This document shows positions 21,189 to 28,210 of a stretch of DNA of 57,687 nt, in pieces (the first letter of the stretch is position 1; every line of letters begins with the position of its first letter). The stretch is from a virus. A model generated the notes under the pieces. It saw only the letters and a list, made by a program, of their open reading frames with translations. It was not told the origin of the DNA and did no database searches. Position numbers and translations under genes: made by a program. The stretch covers positions 1 to 57,687 of IMG/VR virus record IMGVR_UViG_3300045952_000066. One strand, written 5' to 3'.

Positions 21189-21502
21189 TACCCCTCCCTG
21201 ACCATCTTCATGGCGAGCTGCGTTCTGCTATGCACGCCCGTCTTTTGAAAGATCCGGTTCATGTAGACCTTGATCGAGCCTTCCGTCAGGGCCAACGCGC
21301 CCGCGATCTGCTTGTTCAGCATCCCCTCCATCACGCATCCGACGACCTGACGCTCCCGTGGCGAGAGCGGCCCCTCGACTCGTCGCGGCGCATAGTCGCG
21401 CGGCGGCTTCCGGCAGTTCACGCACAACCTCGCCGGAAACCAGCAAGGCCCGCCGCACCGATAGCACGTCCGATCCGGCGGCGTGTGCTGGGCGAGGATC
21501 AA
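21188..21502 (-). CDS. LuxR/GerE-type HTH protein with zinc ribbon (104 aa)
   Basis: Residues 12-32 hold CYRCGGPCWF and LCVNCRKP, a four-cysteine ribbon. The C-terminal 60 residues are a clear GerE helix-turn-helix: LSPRERQVVGCVMEGMLNKQIA, then LTEGSIKVYMNRIFQKTGVHSRTQL. Such HTH proteins usually activate transcription. The start is MILAQHTPPDRTCYRC. It may control the late or middle genes; no target site is known. Short stop/start overlaps link it to both neighbours. Confidence 0.85.
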   Translation of the reverse strand: MILAQHTPPDRTCYRCGGPCWFPARLCVNCRKPPRDYAPRRVEGPLSPRERQVVGCVMEGMLNKQIAGALALTEGSIKVYMNRIFQKTGVHSRTQLAMKMVREG

Positions 21503-21570
21503 TGGGCCTTCTCCTCGCGCATGACGTGAGCCTTCACGATCTCGTCTTCGGTTTGCATCATAAAGCTCAC
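21499..21570 (-). CDS. Possible 23-aa micro-protein
   Basis: GTG at 21570 overlaps the upstream stop as GTGA, and the frame ends overlapping the LuxR-like start as ATGA. The product is VSFMMQTEDEIVKAHVMREE plus three residues. Size alone keeps confidence low; the double overlap is the only support. Confidence 0.35.
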   Translation of the reverse strand: MSFMMQTEDEIVKAHVMREEKAH

Positions 21571-22220
21571 GCCGCCGGAAGCCACGGCTCGACGGCCAGC
21601 CGCTTCCGCGCCAGATCCTCCATCGCTATCGCGCCTTCCTTCCGCGCCAGATCCTCGAGGATCGGCATCCCGCTGACAATGGACGCCAGCACCTCCTCGC
21701 GAGTCGCCACGCGCCCCTCCGCGTACCACTCGACCGTGACCGGCGGGCCGACCTCGATTAGCGGCTTGCCGTCAGAGTCGCGCCAGACGCGATAGCTATG
21801 CGTGATCCAGACCGCGATGCATCCTGGGTTGCGGAGGATCGGGCATCCCGCGACGTTCTCCTGGGTCTGCCGCGTTAGATCGTCCTCGCGCCGCACCATG
21901 TGAGGCCGCGAGAGGAACGGGCAGAACTGCGCCGACCAGCGGGCGCACTCCGCGTGACAGGGCGGCTCCGACGTGGTCAGGTTGATGCAGCACATGGGGC
22001 CGATGCAGAACGCGAGGTAGCTCCCGACCCTGTCGCCGCAGACCCAGCACCGCTTCTGCTGCACGCACCGCGCCCAGTGCGCCTGCGACATGAAGCGGAA
22101 GTCGCGGACGCCTTTGATGGTGTCGACAAACGCCGGGATCGGATAGCCTCGCTCATCGATGGGCAGATCCTGCATCCGGATCGGCAGGGCGCCCAGTTCA
22201 GGCCGCAGTGGATGCTGCAT
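21567..22220 (-). CDS. Cys-rich conserved phage protein (217 aa)
   Basis: Starts MQHPLRPELGALPIRMQDLP. Blocks RGYPIPAFVDTI, RCWVCGDRVGSYLAFCIGPMCCINLTTS, EPPCHAECARWSAQFCPFL and RPHMVRR are the signature, from memory, of a common phage protein family with no known function. The many cysteines suggest zinc binding. The C-terminal half has VWITHSYRVWRDSDGKPLIEVG and a helical end. Confidence 0.75.
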   Translation of the reverse strand: MQHPLRPELGALPIRMQDLPIDERGYPIPAFVDTIKGVRDFRFMSQAHWARCVQQKRCWVCGDRVGSYLAFCIGPMCCINLTTSEPPCHAECARWSAQFCPFLSRPHMVRREDDLTRQTQENVAGCPILRNPGCIAVWITHSYRVWRDSDGKPLIEVGPPVTVEWYAEGRVATREEVLASIVSGMPILEDLARKEGAIAMEDLARKRLAVEPWLPAA

Positions 22221-22560
22221 GGTTCACCTCCCGCGCCACCCAGACGGACGCTTTTCTCCCGCTCCTGGTAGGGCGCTTCGCGCTGGCGCGCTCGATCAGT
22301 TCTGCCTTCCATAGCTCGACGCGCCGGGGCCTCTGCGTCGATGGATTCATGCTCAACGCGACCTGGACCTCGTCGTCGGTCGCGCCGGTCGCGCCGCATC
22401 GCCGGATGTAAGCCAGCACCTCGCCGCGCAACGACTCCGCATCCGGCTCGATCAGTTCGGCGGCTTCGCGGCTGGTGTCGGAGTGCTCCTGGTAGGGCGC
22501 TTCCGGCCCGCCATCGAAGTCGGGGCCGTCGTAGAAGTTGAAGTCTTCCTGGTAGCTCAT
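22198..22560 (-). CDS. Putative winged-helix protein (120 aa)
   Basis: Starts MSYQEDFNFYDGPDFDGGPE, an acidic leader, then HSDTSREAAELIEP and a wHTH-like module: RGEVLAYIRRCGATGATDDEVQVALSMN, RRVELWKAELIERASAKRPTRSGRKASVWVA. This is the layout of small phage DNA-binding regulators. It overlaps the next gene by 23 bases. Confidence 0.6.
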   Translation of the reverse strand: MSYQEDFNFYDGPDFDGGPEAPYQEHSDTSREAAELIEPDAESLRGEVLAYIRRCGATGATDDEVQVALSMNPSTQRPRRVELWKAELIERASAKRPTRSGRKASVWVAREVNHAASTAA

Positions 22561-22567
22561 TCGACTG

Positions 22568-23158
22568 TCACTCGTCAAATAAACGGTCCTGGCCTTCGCA
22601 GGGCCAGATCCGCCGCCGCCGATGCGGCTTGTATTGAGGCTTCGGCGGGCGCTTTGCGCGTTTGCTCCACCCGTTTACGATTGCCTCTGATCTCCAAGGG
22701 AGCACCGGCTGCTCCGGTGTCCCAGGCCCTCGCTCCCAAAAACCTCGTCCGGAGATCGAGGCTTGAAACATGCCTTCCCCGGTGACGGCATAGGCGCCGT
22801 GCTTCTCCAGTTCCGGATCTGAGCGGCCATCATGATGAGTCGCCCATGTGCAGCCGCATTCGCCCATGACGAAGCCGTGAAAGACGCGCGGCAATGCCCA
22901 GTCGAGGTTCACGCGGAAAAAGTCGTTCGAGATGTAGTCCGACTGATGACGCTGCATCAGCATCGCCTCGACTGTCCGCGCCGTGACATTGTCCGGAAAC
23001 CGAAAGAGCGCGATGACATAGCAGGGGGCCGAACACCCATACGCCAGTTGCTCGAAACGCTTGGAGCCGTCGCGCATCAGCCCGATCTTGAGCGCGTTCC
23101 GATCAGGAAAGCCGACGACGTAAACATACGTGTCTGCCTGCCAAAGCTCGTCCTTCAA
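22568..23158 (-). CDS. T5orf172/GIY-YIG-like nuclease domain protein (196 aa)
   Basis: TTG at 23158 has GGAGGAGC directly before it and a TTGA overlap with the upstream stop; an ATG at 23188 is the alternative. TYVYVVGFPDRNALKIGLMR, RFEQLAYGCSAPCYVIALF and AMLMQRHQSDYISNDFFRV match the T5orf172 (MUG113) type of GIY-YIG fold. The C-terminus is basic with PHRRRRIW. A DNA-binding or nicking role is possible. Confidence 0.65.
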   Translation of the reverse strand: MKDELWQADTYVYVVGFPDRNALKIGLMRDGSKRFEQLAYGCSAPCYVIALFRFPDNVTARTVEAMLMQRHQSDYISNDFFRVNLDWALPRVFHGFVMGECGCTWATHHDGRSDPELEKHGAYAVTGEGMFQASISGRGFWERGPGTPEQPVLPWRSEAIVNGWSKRAKRPPKPQYKPHRRRRIWPCEGQDRLFDE

Positions 23159-23325
23159 CGCTCCTCCATCGCGCCGCAGGCGCGGCATCGAGTGACGACG
23201 GCCCGCCGGTATTCCTTGCCGCCGTCAGGGCTGGTCACGCCCGTCTCGCACACGGCCTCCACGTCGTAGAGGTCGTCGGAGCCGCACACGTAACAGCCGT
23301 CACTGGTTTGGCTCTGGCCGGTCAT
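23155..23325 (-). CDS. Small zinc-ribbon protein (56 aa)
   Basis: Read by hand: starts MTGQSQTSDGCYVCGSDDLY, with CYVCG near the N-terminus and CRACGAME near the C-terminus, a complete ribbon. It overlaps the TTG start downstream by four bases and the end of the gene upstream by 26. Function unknown. Confidence 0.65.
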   Translation of the reverse strand: MTGQSQTSDGCYVCGSDDLYDVEAVCETGVTSPDGGKEYRRAVVTRCRACGAMEER

Positions 23326-23671
23326 CGGGCCGATCCTCGAATAGCCGCTCCTGCTTCTCCTGCCACGTCAGCGGCTCGTACCGCAGGGTCTTGTTGGTGT
23401 CGAGGCGCAGGATCTTCGCCTGATCGGCGCCCTTCTCCACGACTCGCATCACCTCGACCTCGATGGACCTTGAGCCGGTGATGATCATCTCCGCGAGTTC
23501 GGTGATGCGCTTCTCGCAGGCCCTCGTCCGGTGCGAGATCTCCGCGATGGTCGTCTGCCGCTCGACGCGGATGCCTGCCAGTTCCTTCTCGACCAACGCG
23601 AGTTCATCGCCGCACTTCAGGATTTCTACCGTCGTCAGCGGCTCCTGCACCATCTCGAATTGACTGGGCAT
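23300..23671 (-). CDS. Coiled-coil protein beside RecT (123 aa)
   Basis: Starts MPSQFEMVQEPLTTVEILKC. The main part (ELALVEKELAGIRVERQTTI and on) is a long helix with heptad-like leucines and valines, followed by a Lys/Glu-rich end. It abuts the recT-like gene. It may be an accessory recombination factor; no family recognised. Confidence 0.65.
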   Translation of the reverse strand: MPSQFEMVQEPLTTVEILKCGDELALVEKELAGIRVERQTTIAEISHRTRACEKRITELAEMIITGSRSIEVEVMRVVEKGADQAKILRLDTNKTLRYEPLTWQEKQERLFEDRPDDRPEPNQ

Positions 23672-24628
23672 CTACTCTCCCTCTCCCGGCTCTCGCGCCG
23701 GTTCATCGAGGAACGAATCCTGCTTCAGCACGTCGCGCAGAGAGGGTCGCGCGGGCCGCTCTGCCTGCGGATCGGACACGTACTTCGCTTCGGCATCGAC
23801 CGCCAGGTCTGGCGATTGCAAGTCGGCGGGCAACTCTTCCGGCGCGGCGTCTTCGACCGGCACAACGTCGAGAGCTTCCTCCTGAACCACGCCGCCGCGC
23901 AGGACGTGCGGCGCGTAATACTTCTTTACCCGCGCGATACACCGCCAGTAGTACATGTCCTGCGGCCACTGCTTGTACATCGCCTTTTCGGAGAGCTTGA
24001 TGGTGCGGCCCTCCTCGCGCGTGTCGATGGTAGAAGCGTCCATCTCCGTGAACGACACCGACGCCTGCTCTCCCGTGCCGGGTTCCCTGATCGGCTCGTA
24101 GGATTGCGTGGAGCGGTTCCAGCGCGAGAGCCAGAGCGTGCAGCCGATGCACTTCTTCAGGGCCATGCCCTTGTAGGTCACGTCCTCGTGATAGAACTGC
24201 GGCTCCCACATGATGCCTGCGGCGCGGAGCTTCCCGGCGACGATACTGTTCTCGACGGCGGGCTTGCCGTTCACGATGTAGATCGAACTGATCGCGTCTG
24301 CGTCGGTCATCCCCCAGTTCTTCCCGAACATCAGCTTCAGCGTGAGCAGGGCCAGCAGTTGCTGGGGATTCTGCCTCTGCGTCTGGTTCTGGCTGAACGA
24401 ACCGGAGGTCATCAGGTCCATTGCCATCGCGCGGTACTGCGCGTAGGTCTGCCGCGCGACCTCGACTTCCGCGAGTTGCGCGATCAGGTTGTCGCGCCTC
24501 TCTCCCGGCCCCATCAGGATCAGTTGGTCGGCGGTGATGCGCGGCGGCTTGTCGAGCGCACGCTGCATGGGCGACACGGTCGCAGGCGCCGTGTCGGGCG
24601 CGTCAGTGGTTGGAGGTTGCGGTTGCAC
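23672..24628 (-). CDS. RecT-type single-strand annealing protein
   Basis: The 318-aa protein has a Pro-rich leader, then PPRITADQLILMGPGERRD, ARQTYAQYRAMAMDLMTSG, QQLLALLTLKLMFGKNWGMTDADAISSIYIVNGKPAV and YHEDVTYKGMALKKC, then MYKQWPQDMYYWRCIARVKKYYAPHV, as in RecT/Bet annealing proteins. It pairs with the YqaJ-like exonuclease at 24866-25855, separated only by a small zinc-ribbon gene. The C-terminus is acidic and low-complexity. Confidence 0.75.
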   Translation of the reverse strand: MQPQPPTTDAPDTAPATVSPMQRALDKPPRITADQLILMGPGERRDNLIAQLAEVEVARQTYAQYRAMAMDLMTSGSFSQNQTQRQNPQQLLALLTLKLMFGKNWGMTDADAISSIYIVNGKPAVENSIVAGKLRAAGIMWEPQFYHEDVTYKGMALKKCIGCTLWLSRWNRSTQSYEPIREPGTGEQASVSFTEMDASTIDTREEGRTIKLSEKAMYKQWPQDMYYWRCIARVKKYYAPHVLRGGVVQEEALDVVPVEDAAPEELPADLQSPDLAVDAEAKYVSDPQAERPARPSLRDVLKQDSFLDEPAREPGEGE

Positions 24629-24869
24629 GTTTCCCCTTTCTGAATCGGTCCCTGTCGGGACAGTCGATGAAGTGGTTCTGGCCCTCTGCGGTATAGGGCA
24701 CGCTCTTGTTGGTGCGCGGATGGTGGACGAACCGGATCGCCGCGCCGCAAGCCTTGCAGGAAGCCCAAGGCCCGCCGATCTGATCGAGCAGATGCGTCAT
24801 GCGCTCCCGCGCGTCGGCCAGCTTCTGCTCCACGTCGCAGTAGTCGTTGTTCGCGGGATCGCCGTTCAC
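24603..24869 (-). CDS. Zinc-ribbon protein between recombination genes (88 aa)
   Basis: Starts MNGDPANNDYCDVEQKLADAR. A helical N-terminus leads to CKACGAAIRFVHHPRTNK, then GQNHFIDCPDRDRF, a CxxC plus His/Cys ribbon often seen in small phage proteins next to recombination genes. It overlaps the exonuclease-type gene stop by four bases and the recT-type start by 26. Function unknown. Confidence 0.7.
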   Translation of the reverse strand: MNGDPANNDYCDVEQKLADARERMTHLLDQIGGPWASCKACGAAIRFVHHPRTNKSVPYTAEGQNHFIDCPDRDRFRKGKRATATSNH

Positions 24870-25855
24870 GCCGCCGCTCCTTCCTCGCCTTCGACCTCGA
24901 GGTGGCCCTGCTTGGAAGCCTTGTAGGCCGCAGAGTTGAAATAGATCCGGCGCGCGCCGGGTTTGGTGCGGGTGTAGAACTCCTCCAGCCGCTGGCGCTC
25001 TGCCGGATCTTCGATGAACTTCTGGCGCAGGGCAATCGCCATCGACTGCCAGTCGGTGACCGCACTGTCCTTGGTCTTCTTCCAGGTGAACTTGCCGCCG
25101 CCCGCCGACCAGCGCAAGCCCTCGTTGTCACCGATGGCTTCCTTCAGCCGGTTCTCCAGTAGCCGCCGATGCTCGATGAACTCGTCCTGGCAGATGCGGA
25201 GCGTCTCGTAGTCTTGCAGGACCAGGATCTCCGCGTCGGTCGCCTCGCGCAGGGGCTGGCGCTCTCGCGGGTGCCTCTGTTGCAGCCACTGCGTAGCCAC
25301 CATCGAGCCGTCGATGGGCACTTCCTCCTCGCCCACGACGTAGCGGTTCCAGGCGTTGGTCAGGCGCCGGATGACCTTCTGCTCGATCTCCGCATCGCGG
25401 TAGACGGTGAAGGTCGTCGGCGCGGCGCCGCGAAGCGAGACGGCGAAGTCCCAGCAGTCGTATTCGGAGACGGCCATGTAGACGACGGCCTGAAGCTGGT
25501 AGTAGAGCGGCGGGCCGTCCTCCCACTCGTCGCCAAACCCGGCGGCATACTTGGCGTCGACGCCGCGCCGTTCGGTCGCCACGGTGGCGTCGTAGGTCGC
25601 GACCAGCGGGTGCTCCGGATGCTTGATGGTCTGGTGCTCCAGAATCAGTTCGCACCCGTGCTGCTCCGCGTAGCTCTGGAGGATCGGCCCTTCCAGCAAC
25701 TGGCCCCAGCGCATGACCGGCGTCGGCTCCGCTGGCGGGAGCAGGCCCTTCTTCTCCGCGACGACCGCCCACAACGAGCGATAGGGACTGAGGCCCATGA
25801 CCGGCGCCGCGTCACTGCCGCCGAAGCCTTGCTTGCGAATCTCCGGATCGATCAT
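24866..25855 (-). CDS. YqaJ-type phage exonuclease
   Basis: The 329-aa protein starts MIDPEIRKQGFGGSDAAPVMG at 25855; longer upstream sequence is rejected. Motifs are GGSDAAPVMGLSPY, MRWGQLLEGPIL, HPLVATYDATV, VDAKYAAGF and YYQLQAVVYM, the order of the YqaJ/lambda exonuclease (PD-(D/E)xK) fold with a D-x-K catalytic pair. It should resect DNA 5'-3' and feed single strands to the RecT-type protein. ATGA overlap with the gene upstream. Confidence 0.8.
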   Translation of the reverse strand: MIDPEIRKQGFGGSDAAPVMGLSPYRSLWAVVAEKKGLLPPAEPTPVMRWGQLLEGPILQSYAEQHGCELILEHQTIKHPEHPLVATYDATVATERRGVDAKYAAGFGDEWEDGPPLYYQLQAVVYMAVSEYDCWDFAVSLRGAAPTTFTVYRDAEIEQKVIRRLTNAWNRYVVGEEEVPIDGSMVATQWLQQRHPRERQPLREATDAEILVLQDYETLRICQDEFIEHRRLLENRLKEAIGDNEGLRWSAGGGKFTWKKTKDSAVTDWQSMAIALRQKFIEDPAERQRLEEFYTRTKPGARRIYFNSAAYKASKQGHLEVEGEEGAAA

Positions 25856-26010
25856 CGAATCCTCTCCAGTTGCAGCCGCGCGTAGTACAGGTAGGCGCAC
25901 CGCAGGCAGGACCAGAAGCCGTCGCAGAATCGCGTGCCCAGCCGCCGATGGCAGAGATCGCAGACGTAGCGGTCTGGAACGGAGACACACGTCTCCTGTT
26001 CGGCTTGCAT
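25852..26010 (-). CDS. Small zinc-ribbon protein (52 aa)
   Basis: Read by hand: MQAEQETCVSVPDRYVCDLC, then RFCDGFWSCLRCAYL, giving two CxxC pairs. The ATG at 26010 lies 27 bases after the stop of the RHH-like gene; the stop overlaps the exonuclease ATG. Function unknown. Confidence 0.65.
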   Translation of the reverse strand: MQAEQETCVSVPDRYVCDLCHRRLGTRFCDGFWSCLRCAYLYYARLQLERIR

Positions 26011-26036
26011 CGCTGGGTTCCTTTTCTGCGGAAGAA

Positions 26037-26273
26037 TTAGGCCGACACGGGCATCGGCACGGTCTGCGCCTTCTCTGCCTTGCGCTTGACCGGCTTGGGT
26101 TCCTGTTCCTGGTCACGCTTCGCCGCGATCAGTTCGTTGATCAGCCGCGCGGGCGGCACGTAGACGCCCTCGACCGACCGCCGCTTGGCGCATTCGCCCC
26201 GAAGCCATTTAAGATTGGGCTTCGTTAAAAGCACCGTGATCCTGGGCGGCACATTTTGTCTGGTATTGGACAT
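26037..26273 (-). CDS. Ribbon-helix-helix-like regulator, first early gene (78 aa)
   Basis: Starts MSNTRQNVPPRITVLLTKPN. The strand RITVLL followed by PNLKWLRGECAKRRSVEG and PPARLINELIAAKRD is the strand-helix-helix shape of an Arc/MetJ-type repressor; the tail is Lys/Pro/Gln-rich. It is the first gene after the strong promoter at 26408-26436, like a Cro-type early regulator opposite the XRE gene. DNA binding is inference from the fold pattern. Confidence 0.65.
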   Translation of the reverse strand: MSNTRQNVPPRITVLLTKPNLKWLRGECAKRRSVEGVYVPPARLINELIAAKRDQEQEPKPVKRKAEKAQTVPMPVSA

Positions 26274-26407
26274 TGATTCCTCACAAAAACGAACGCGCGA
26301 ACACACGACTACTGCACAATTGTTCGCTGTTAATTAACTTGTTCCCGCGCGACAAGTGCTGGAGGTAGGAAGGTTCTGACTTCGCTTGAATTTCGCGGCT
26401 GACTGAG

Positions 26408-26436
26408 ATCCTAATCCCGACCGGCGAATCTGTCAA
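26408..26436 (-). promoter_or_regulatory. Consensus sigma70-type promoter of the early operon
   Basis: On the minus strand TTGACA (26431-26436 plus coordinates) is a perfect -35 box, followed by exactly 17 bases and TAGGAT (26408-26413), a 4/6 match to TATAAT. A run of A residues lies just upstream of the -35. The start site would be about 130 bases before the RHH-like gene. Confidence 0.7.
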
Positions 26437-26480
26437 GCCCCTTTTTTTAATCAATGGGTTAGCGTGATTTTCATGAGACA

Positions 26481-26516
26481 TTCATGCGACTTTTTCTCAC
26501 ATGAAAGTCGCACGAA
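26481..26516. promoter_or_regulatory. Operator-like inverted repeat by the early promoter
   Basis: TTCATGCGACTTT (26481-26493) and AAAGTCGCACGAA (26504-26516) are complementary except at one base, with a 10-base spacer; the inner 9 bases per arm are perfect. Partial half-sites flank it (TCATGAGAC at 26471, GAAAGTCAC at 26515). The site ends about 45 bases upstream of the -35 box and fits a dimeric repressor. Confidence 0.65.
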
Positions 26517-26552
26517 AGTCACACTACATCTGAGCGTGGATCTGTTTTTTTA

Positions 26553-26651
26553 ACACGCCTACGTAGGTGTAACGACTGATCGCTTCAGGGGTAGAGGGCG
26601 TGCGCGTATCCACCGTGGCAACATCCACCGTGGCTACACGCCACGTAGGTG
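26553..26651. repeat. Operator-like repeats before the XRE gene
   Basis: CCTACGTAGG (26558-26567) is a perfect palindrome within ACACGCCTACGTAGGTG, which recurs without one T as ACACGCCACGTAGGTG at 26636-26651. Between them ATCCACCGTGGC is repeated at 26608 and 26623, 15 bases apart, with the odd palindrome CCACCGTGG inside. These sites lie directly before the XRE start codon. Confidence 0.65.
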
Positions 26652-26671
26652 ATGTAGCCTTTTTAGCAGAG

Positions 26672-26941
26672 ATGAAAGAGCCGTCTGAGGCGGCGCTCCG
26701 GGTGGCGTTTGGGAAGGCCATCCGACAACTGAGGCATGACCGCAAATTGGCGCAGGAGAACTTGGCCGCATTGGCCCAACTGGATCGGGCATACATGGGA
26801 GGGCTGGAACGCGGGAAGCACGCTCCGACGATTATCACGGTTCGCAAGATCGCACATGGCCTGCGAATCACCCCAGCCCATATCATGCGTGAGTGGGAGC
26901 GGCATGTGAAGTATCCGCCGAACAACAACGCGAACACGTAG
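26672..26941 (+). CDS. XRE-family (Cro/CI-type) repressor (89 aa)
   Basis: ATG 26672 begins MKEPSEAALRVAFGKAIRQL. The helix-turn-helix is LAQENLAALAQLDRAYMGGLERG, then TITVRKIAHGLRITPAHI. GTG at 26600 would lengthen the protein, but that extension consists of the operator repeats, so the ATG is preferred. The only regulator on the plus strand, it faces the early promoter and is the likely lysogeny repressor. Confidence 0.85.
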   Translation: MKEPSEAALRVAFGKAIRQLRHDRKLAQENLAALAQLDRAYMGGLERGKHAPTIITVRKIAHGLRITPAHIMREWERHVKYPPNNNANT

Positions 26942-26966
26942 CGTTCGTCCCTCCCCCCCCCATCGA

Positions 26967-26986
26967 CCGGGGCCTTGCGGCCCCGG
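26967..26986. terminator. Convergent terminator hairpin
   Basis: CCGGGGCC (26967-26974), loop TTGC, GGCCCCGG (26979-26986): a perfect 8-bp stem between the convergent XRE gene and the last late gene. No T-run on either side, so strength is uncertain. Confidence 0.55.
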
Positions 26987-27001
26987 CGCTATTGGTGTCC
27001 T

Positions 27002-27367
27002 TCAGAAGAGCTTGTTGACGATGCTCTCGACGGCAGTCTGCAAGCCAGCATCGCTGACGCCGGTCCCGTCGATCTGCACGGCAGGCGTCATCACCACGGC
27101 TGGCTGAAGCTCCGTGGCTTCCATGTCTGGCTGCTTCATGGTCGCATAGGCCCATGTCGTGCGCGTCTTGTGCGCGGCGGTCGTGATCGGCTCGTTGAGG
27201 ATGTAGTCGGCATATTTCAGGCAGGCCACCTTGATCCGGCCCCGGAAGATCGAGTCCGTCATGAGCATGGCGCTCTGCTCATACGTCAGAACGTCCTGCG
27301 GCGTCGGCGTCGGCGGCGTCGTTGTCGGCGTGGTCGGCGGCGTGGTTGGCGGCGTTGTCGGTGTCAT
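27002..27367 (-). CDS. Conserved phage protein, last late gene (121 aa)
   Basis: ATG 27367 is preceded by AGGAGAG; an in-frame ATG at 27424 would add 19 residues starting MVLKSFVIAI. A Thr/Pro-rich leader (MTPTTPPTTPP) is followed by IFRGRIKVACLKYADYILNE, AHKTRTTWAYATMKQPDM and VQIDGTGVSDAGLQTAVESIVN. I recognise this as a small protein often found at the end of siphophage tail operons, of unknown role. Confidence 0.7.
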   Translation of the reverse strand: MTPTTPPTTPPTTPTTTPPTPTPQDVLTYEQSAMLMTDSIFRGRIKVACLKYADYILNEPITTAAHKTRTTWAYATMKQPDMEATELQPAVVMTPAVQIDGTGVSDAGLQTAVESIVNKLF

Positions 27368-27433
27368 CGGTTTCTCTCCTTTGAAAAGTCTCAGTATCGC
27401 GATCACAAAACTCTTGAGGACCATTCCTCCTCC

Positions 27434-28201
27434 TCAGTAGCGCGGCCTTCGCACGCGCTCCCACAGATGCTCTGGCGGCGTCCCGACGCCGCGACTCGCG
27501 ACCCTCACCTTGGAAGATCCGGAGCCGACGAAGCGCAACGACGCCGATCCCGAGGAGGCCACCATCACATGACTGCGGCCCTCGTCCCAGATGAAGATCA
27601 ACTCCGCGAGGCCGGTGGACGCCACCCGCACTTTGCTCTCGCCCAGAGCGAGGATCGCCTGCGGCGTGTACGTGCCTGCGCCGCCGGATGCGATGCGGAC
27701 GGCTGACGCGCCGGTCCCGATGAAGGCCATCGCGCCCGCGCCGCCGGATGCGACCAGGACGGTCGATGCGCCGGTCCCGCTGAAGACCAGGAAGCCCGCG
27801 CCGACCGACGCAGTGCCAATCGAGCTTGCGCCGTCGCCCGTGCGCGGGAGCGGAGTGTACTCGCCTGCGCCACCGGAGCCGACAGAGATCATACTGTCGC
27901 CCCAGCCGAAGCGTGGAGCGTAGTTGATCCCCTCGCCGGTCGATCCGACGAAGACGGTGGAGAGGCCCGCCCCACTGCCAAGGTCCATCTCCCCGGCGCC
28001 GGATGAGCCGACGAGAACGGTAGCGGTCCCGATTCCGATCAGGCCAATGTCAGGACCGAAGCCGCCCTCTCCGAAGCCGCCCTCTCCGTATACGGCTTCC
28101 ATGAAGATGATCGTGAGCAGATCTTCCTGGCTGAGAAATTGGCCGACGCCGCTCTCCGCGACCAGGACACCGGACGATCCTGCTCCAACGACATCCGCCA
28201 T
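27434..28201 (-). CDS. Tandem-repeat beta protein (255 aa)
   Basis: Starts MADVVGAGSSGVLVAESGVG and consists of about ten repeats of roughly 21 residues around the pattern GxGxSxVxVASGGAG, for example GTGASTVLVASGGAGAM and GESKVRVASTGLAE, separated by variable hydrophobic stretches. The regular strand-turn pattern predicts a repetitive beta structure, as in fibre shafts or adhesins. It sits among the fibre genes. No family recognised. Confidence 0.7.
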   Translation of the reverse strand: MADVVGAGSSGVLVAESGVGQFLSQEDLLTIIFMEAVYGEGGFGEGGFGPDIGLIGIGTATVLVGSSGAGEMDLGSGAGLSTVFVGSTGEGINYAPRFGWGDSMISVGSGGAGEYTPLPRTGDGASSIGTASVGAGFLVFSGTGASTVLVASGGAGAMAFIGTGASAVRIASGGAGTYTPQAILALGESKVRVASTGLAELIFIWDEGRSHVMVASSGSASLRFVGSGSSKVRVASRGVGTPPEHLWERVRRPRY

Positions 28202-28210
28202 CGTGATCCT

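Larger units (their letters stand above)
26274..26671. other. Divergent switch region
   Basis: About 400 bases without a convincing gene between the minus-strand early operon and the plus-strand XRE gene, notably AT-richer than the genome. It contains the promoter and operator-like repeats listed separately, plus the palindrome GTTAATTAAC (26329-26338). Confidence 0.8.

Noticed and set aside
26281-26481. Minus-strand frame in the switch region
   Set aside because: It covers the promoter and is better explained as regulatory DNA.
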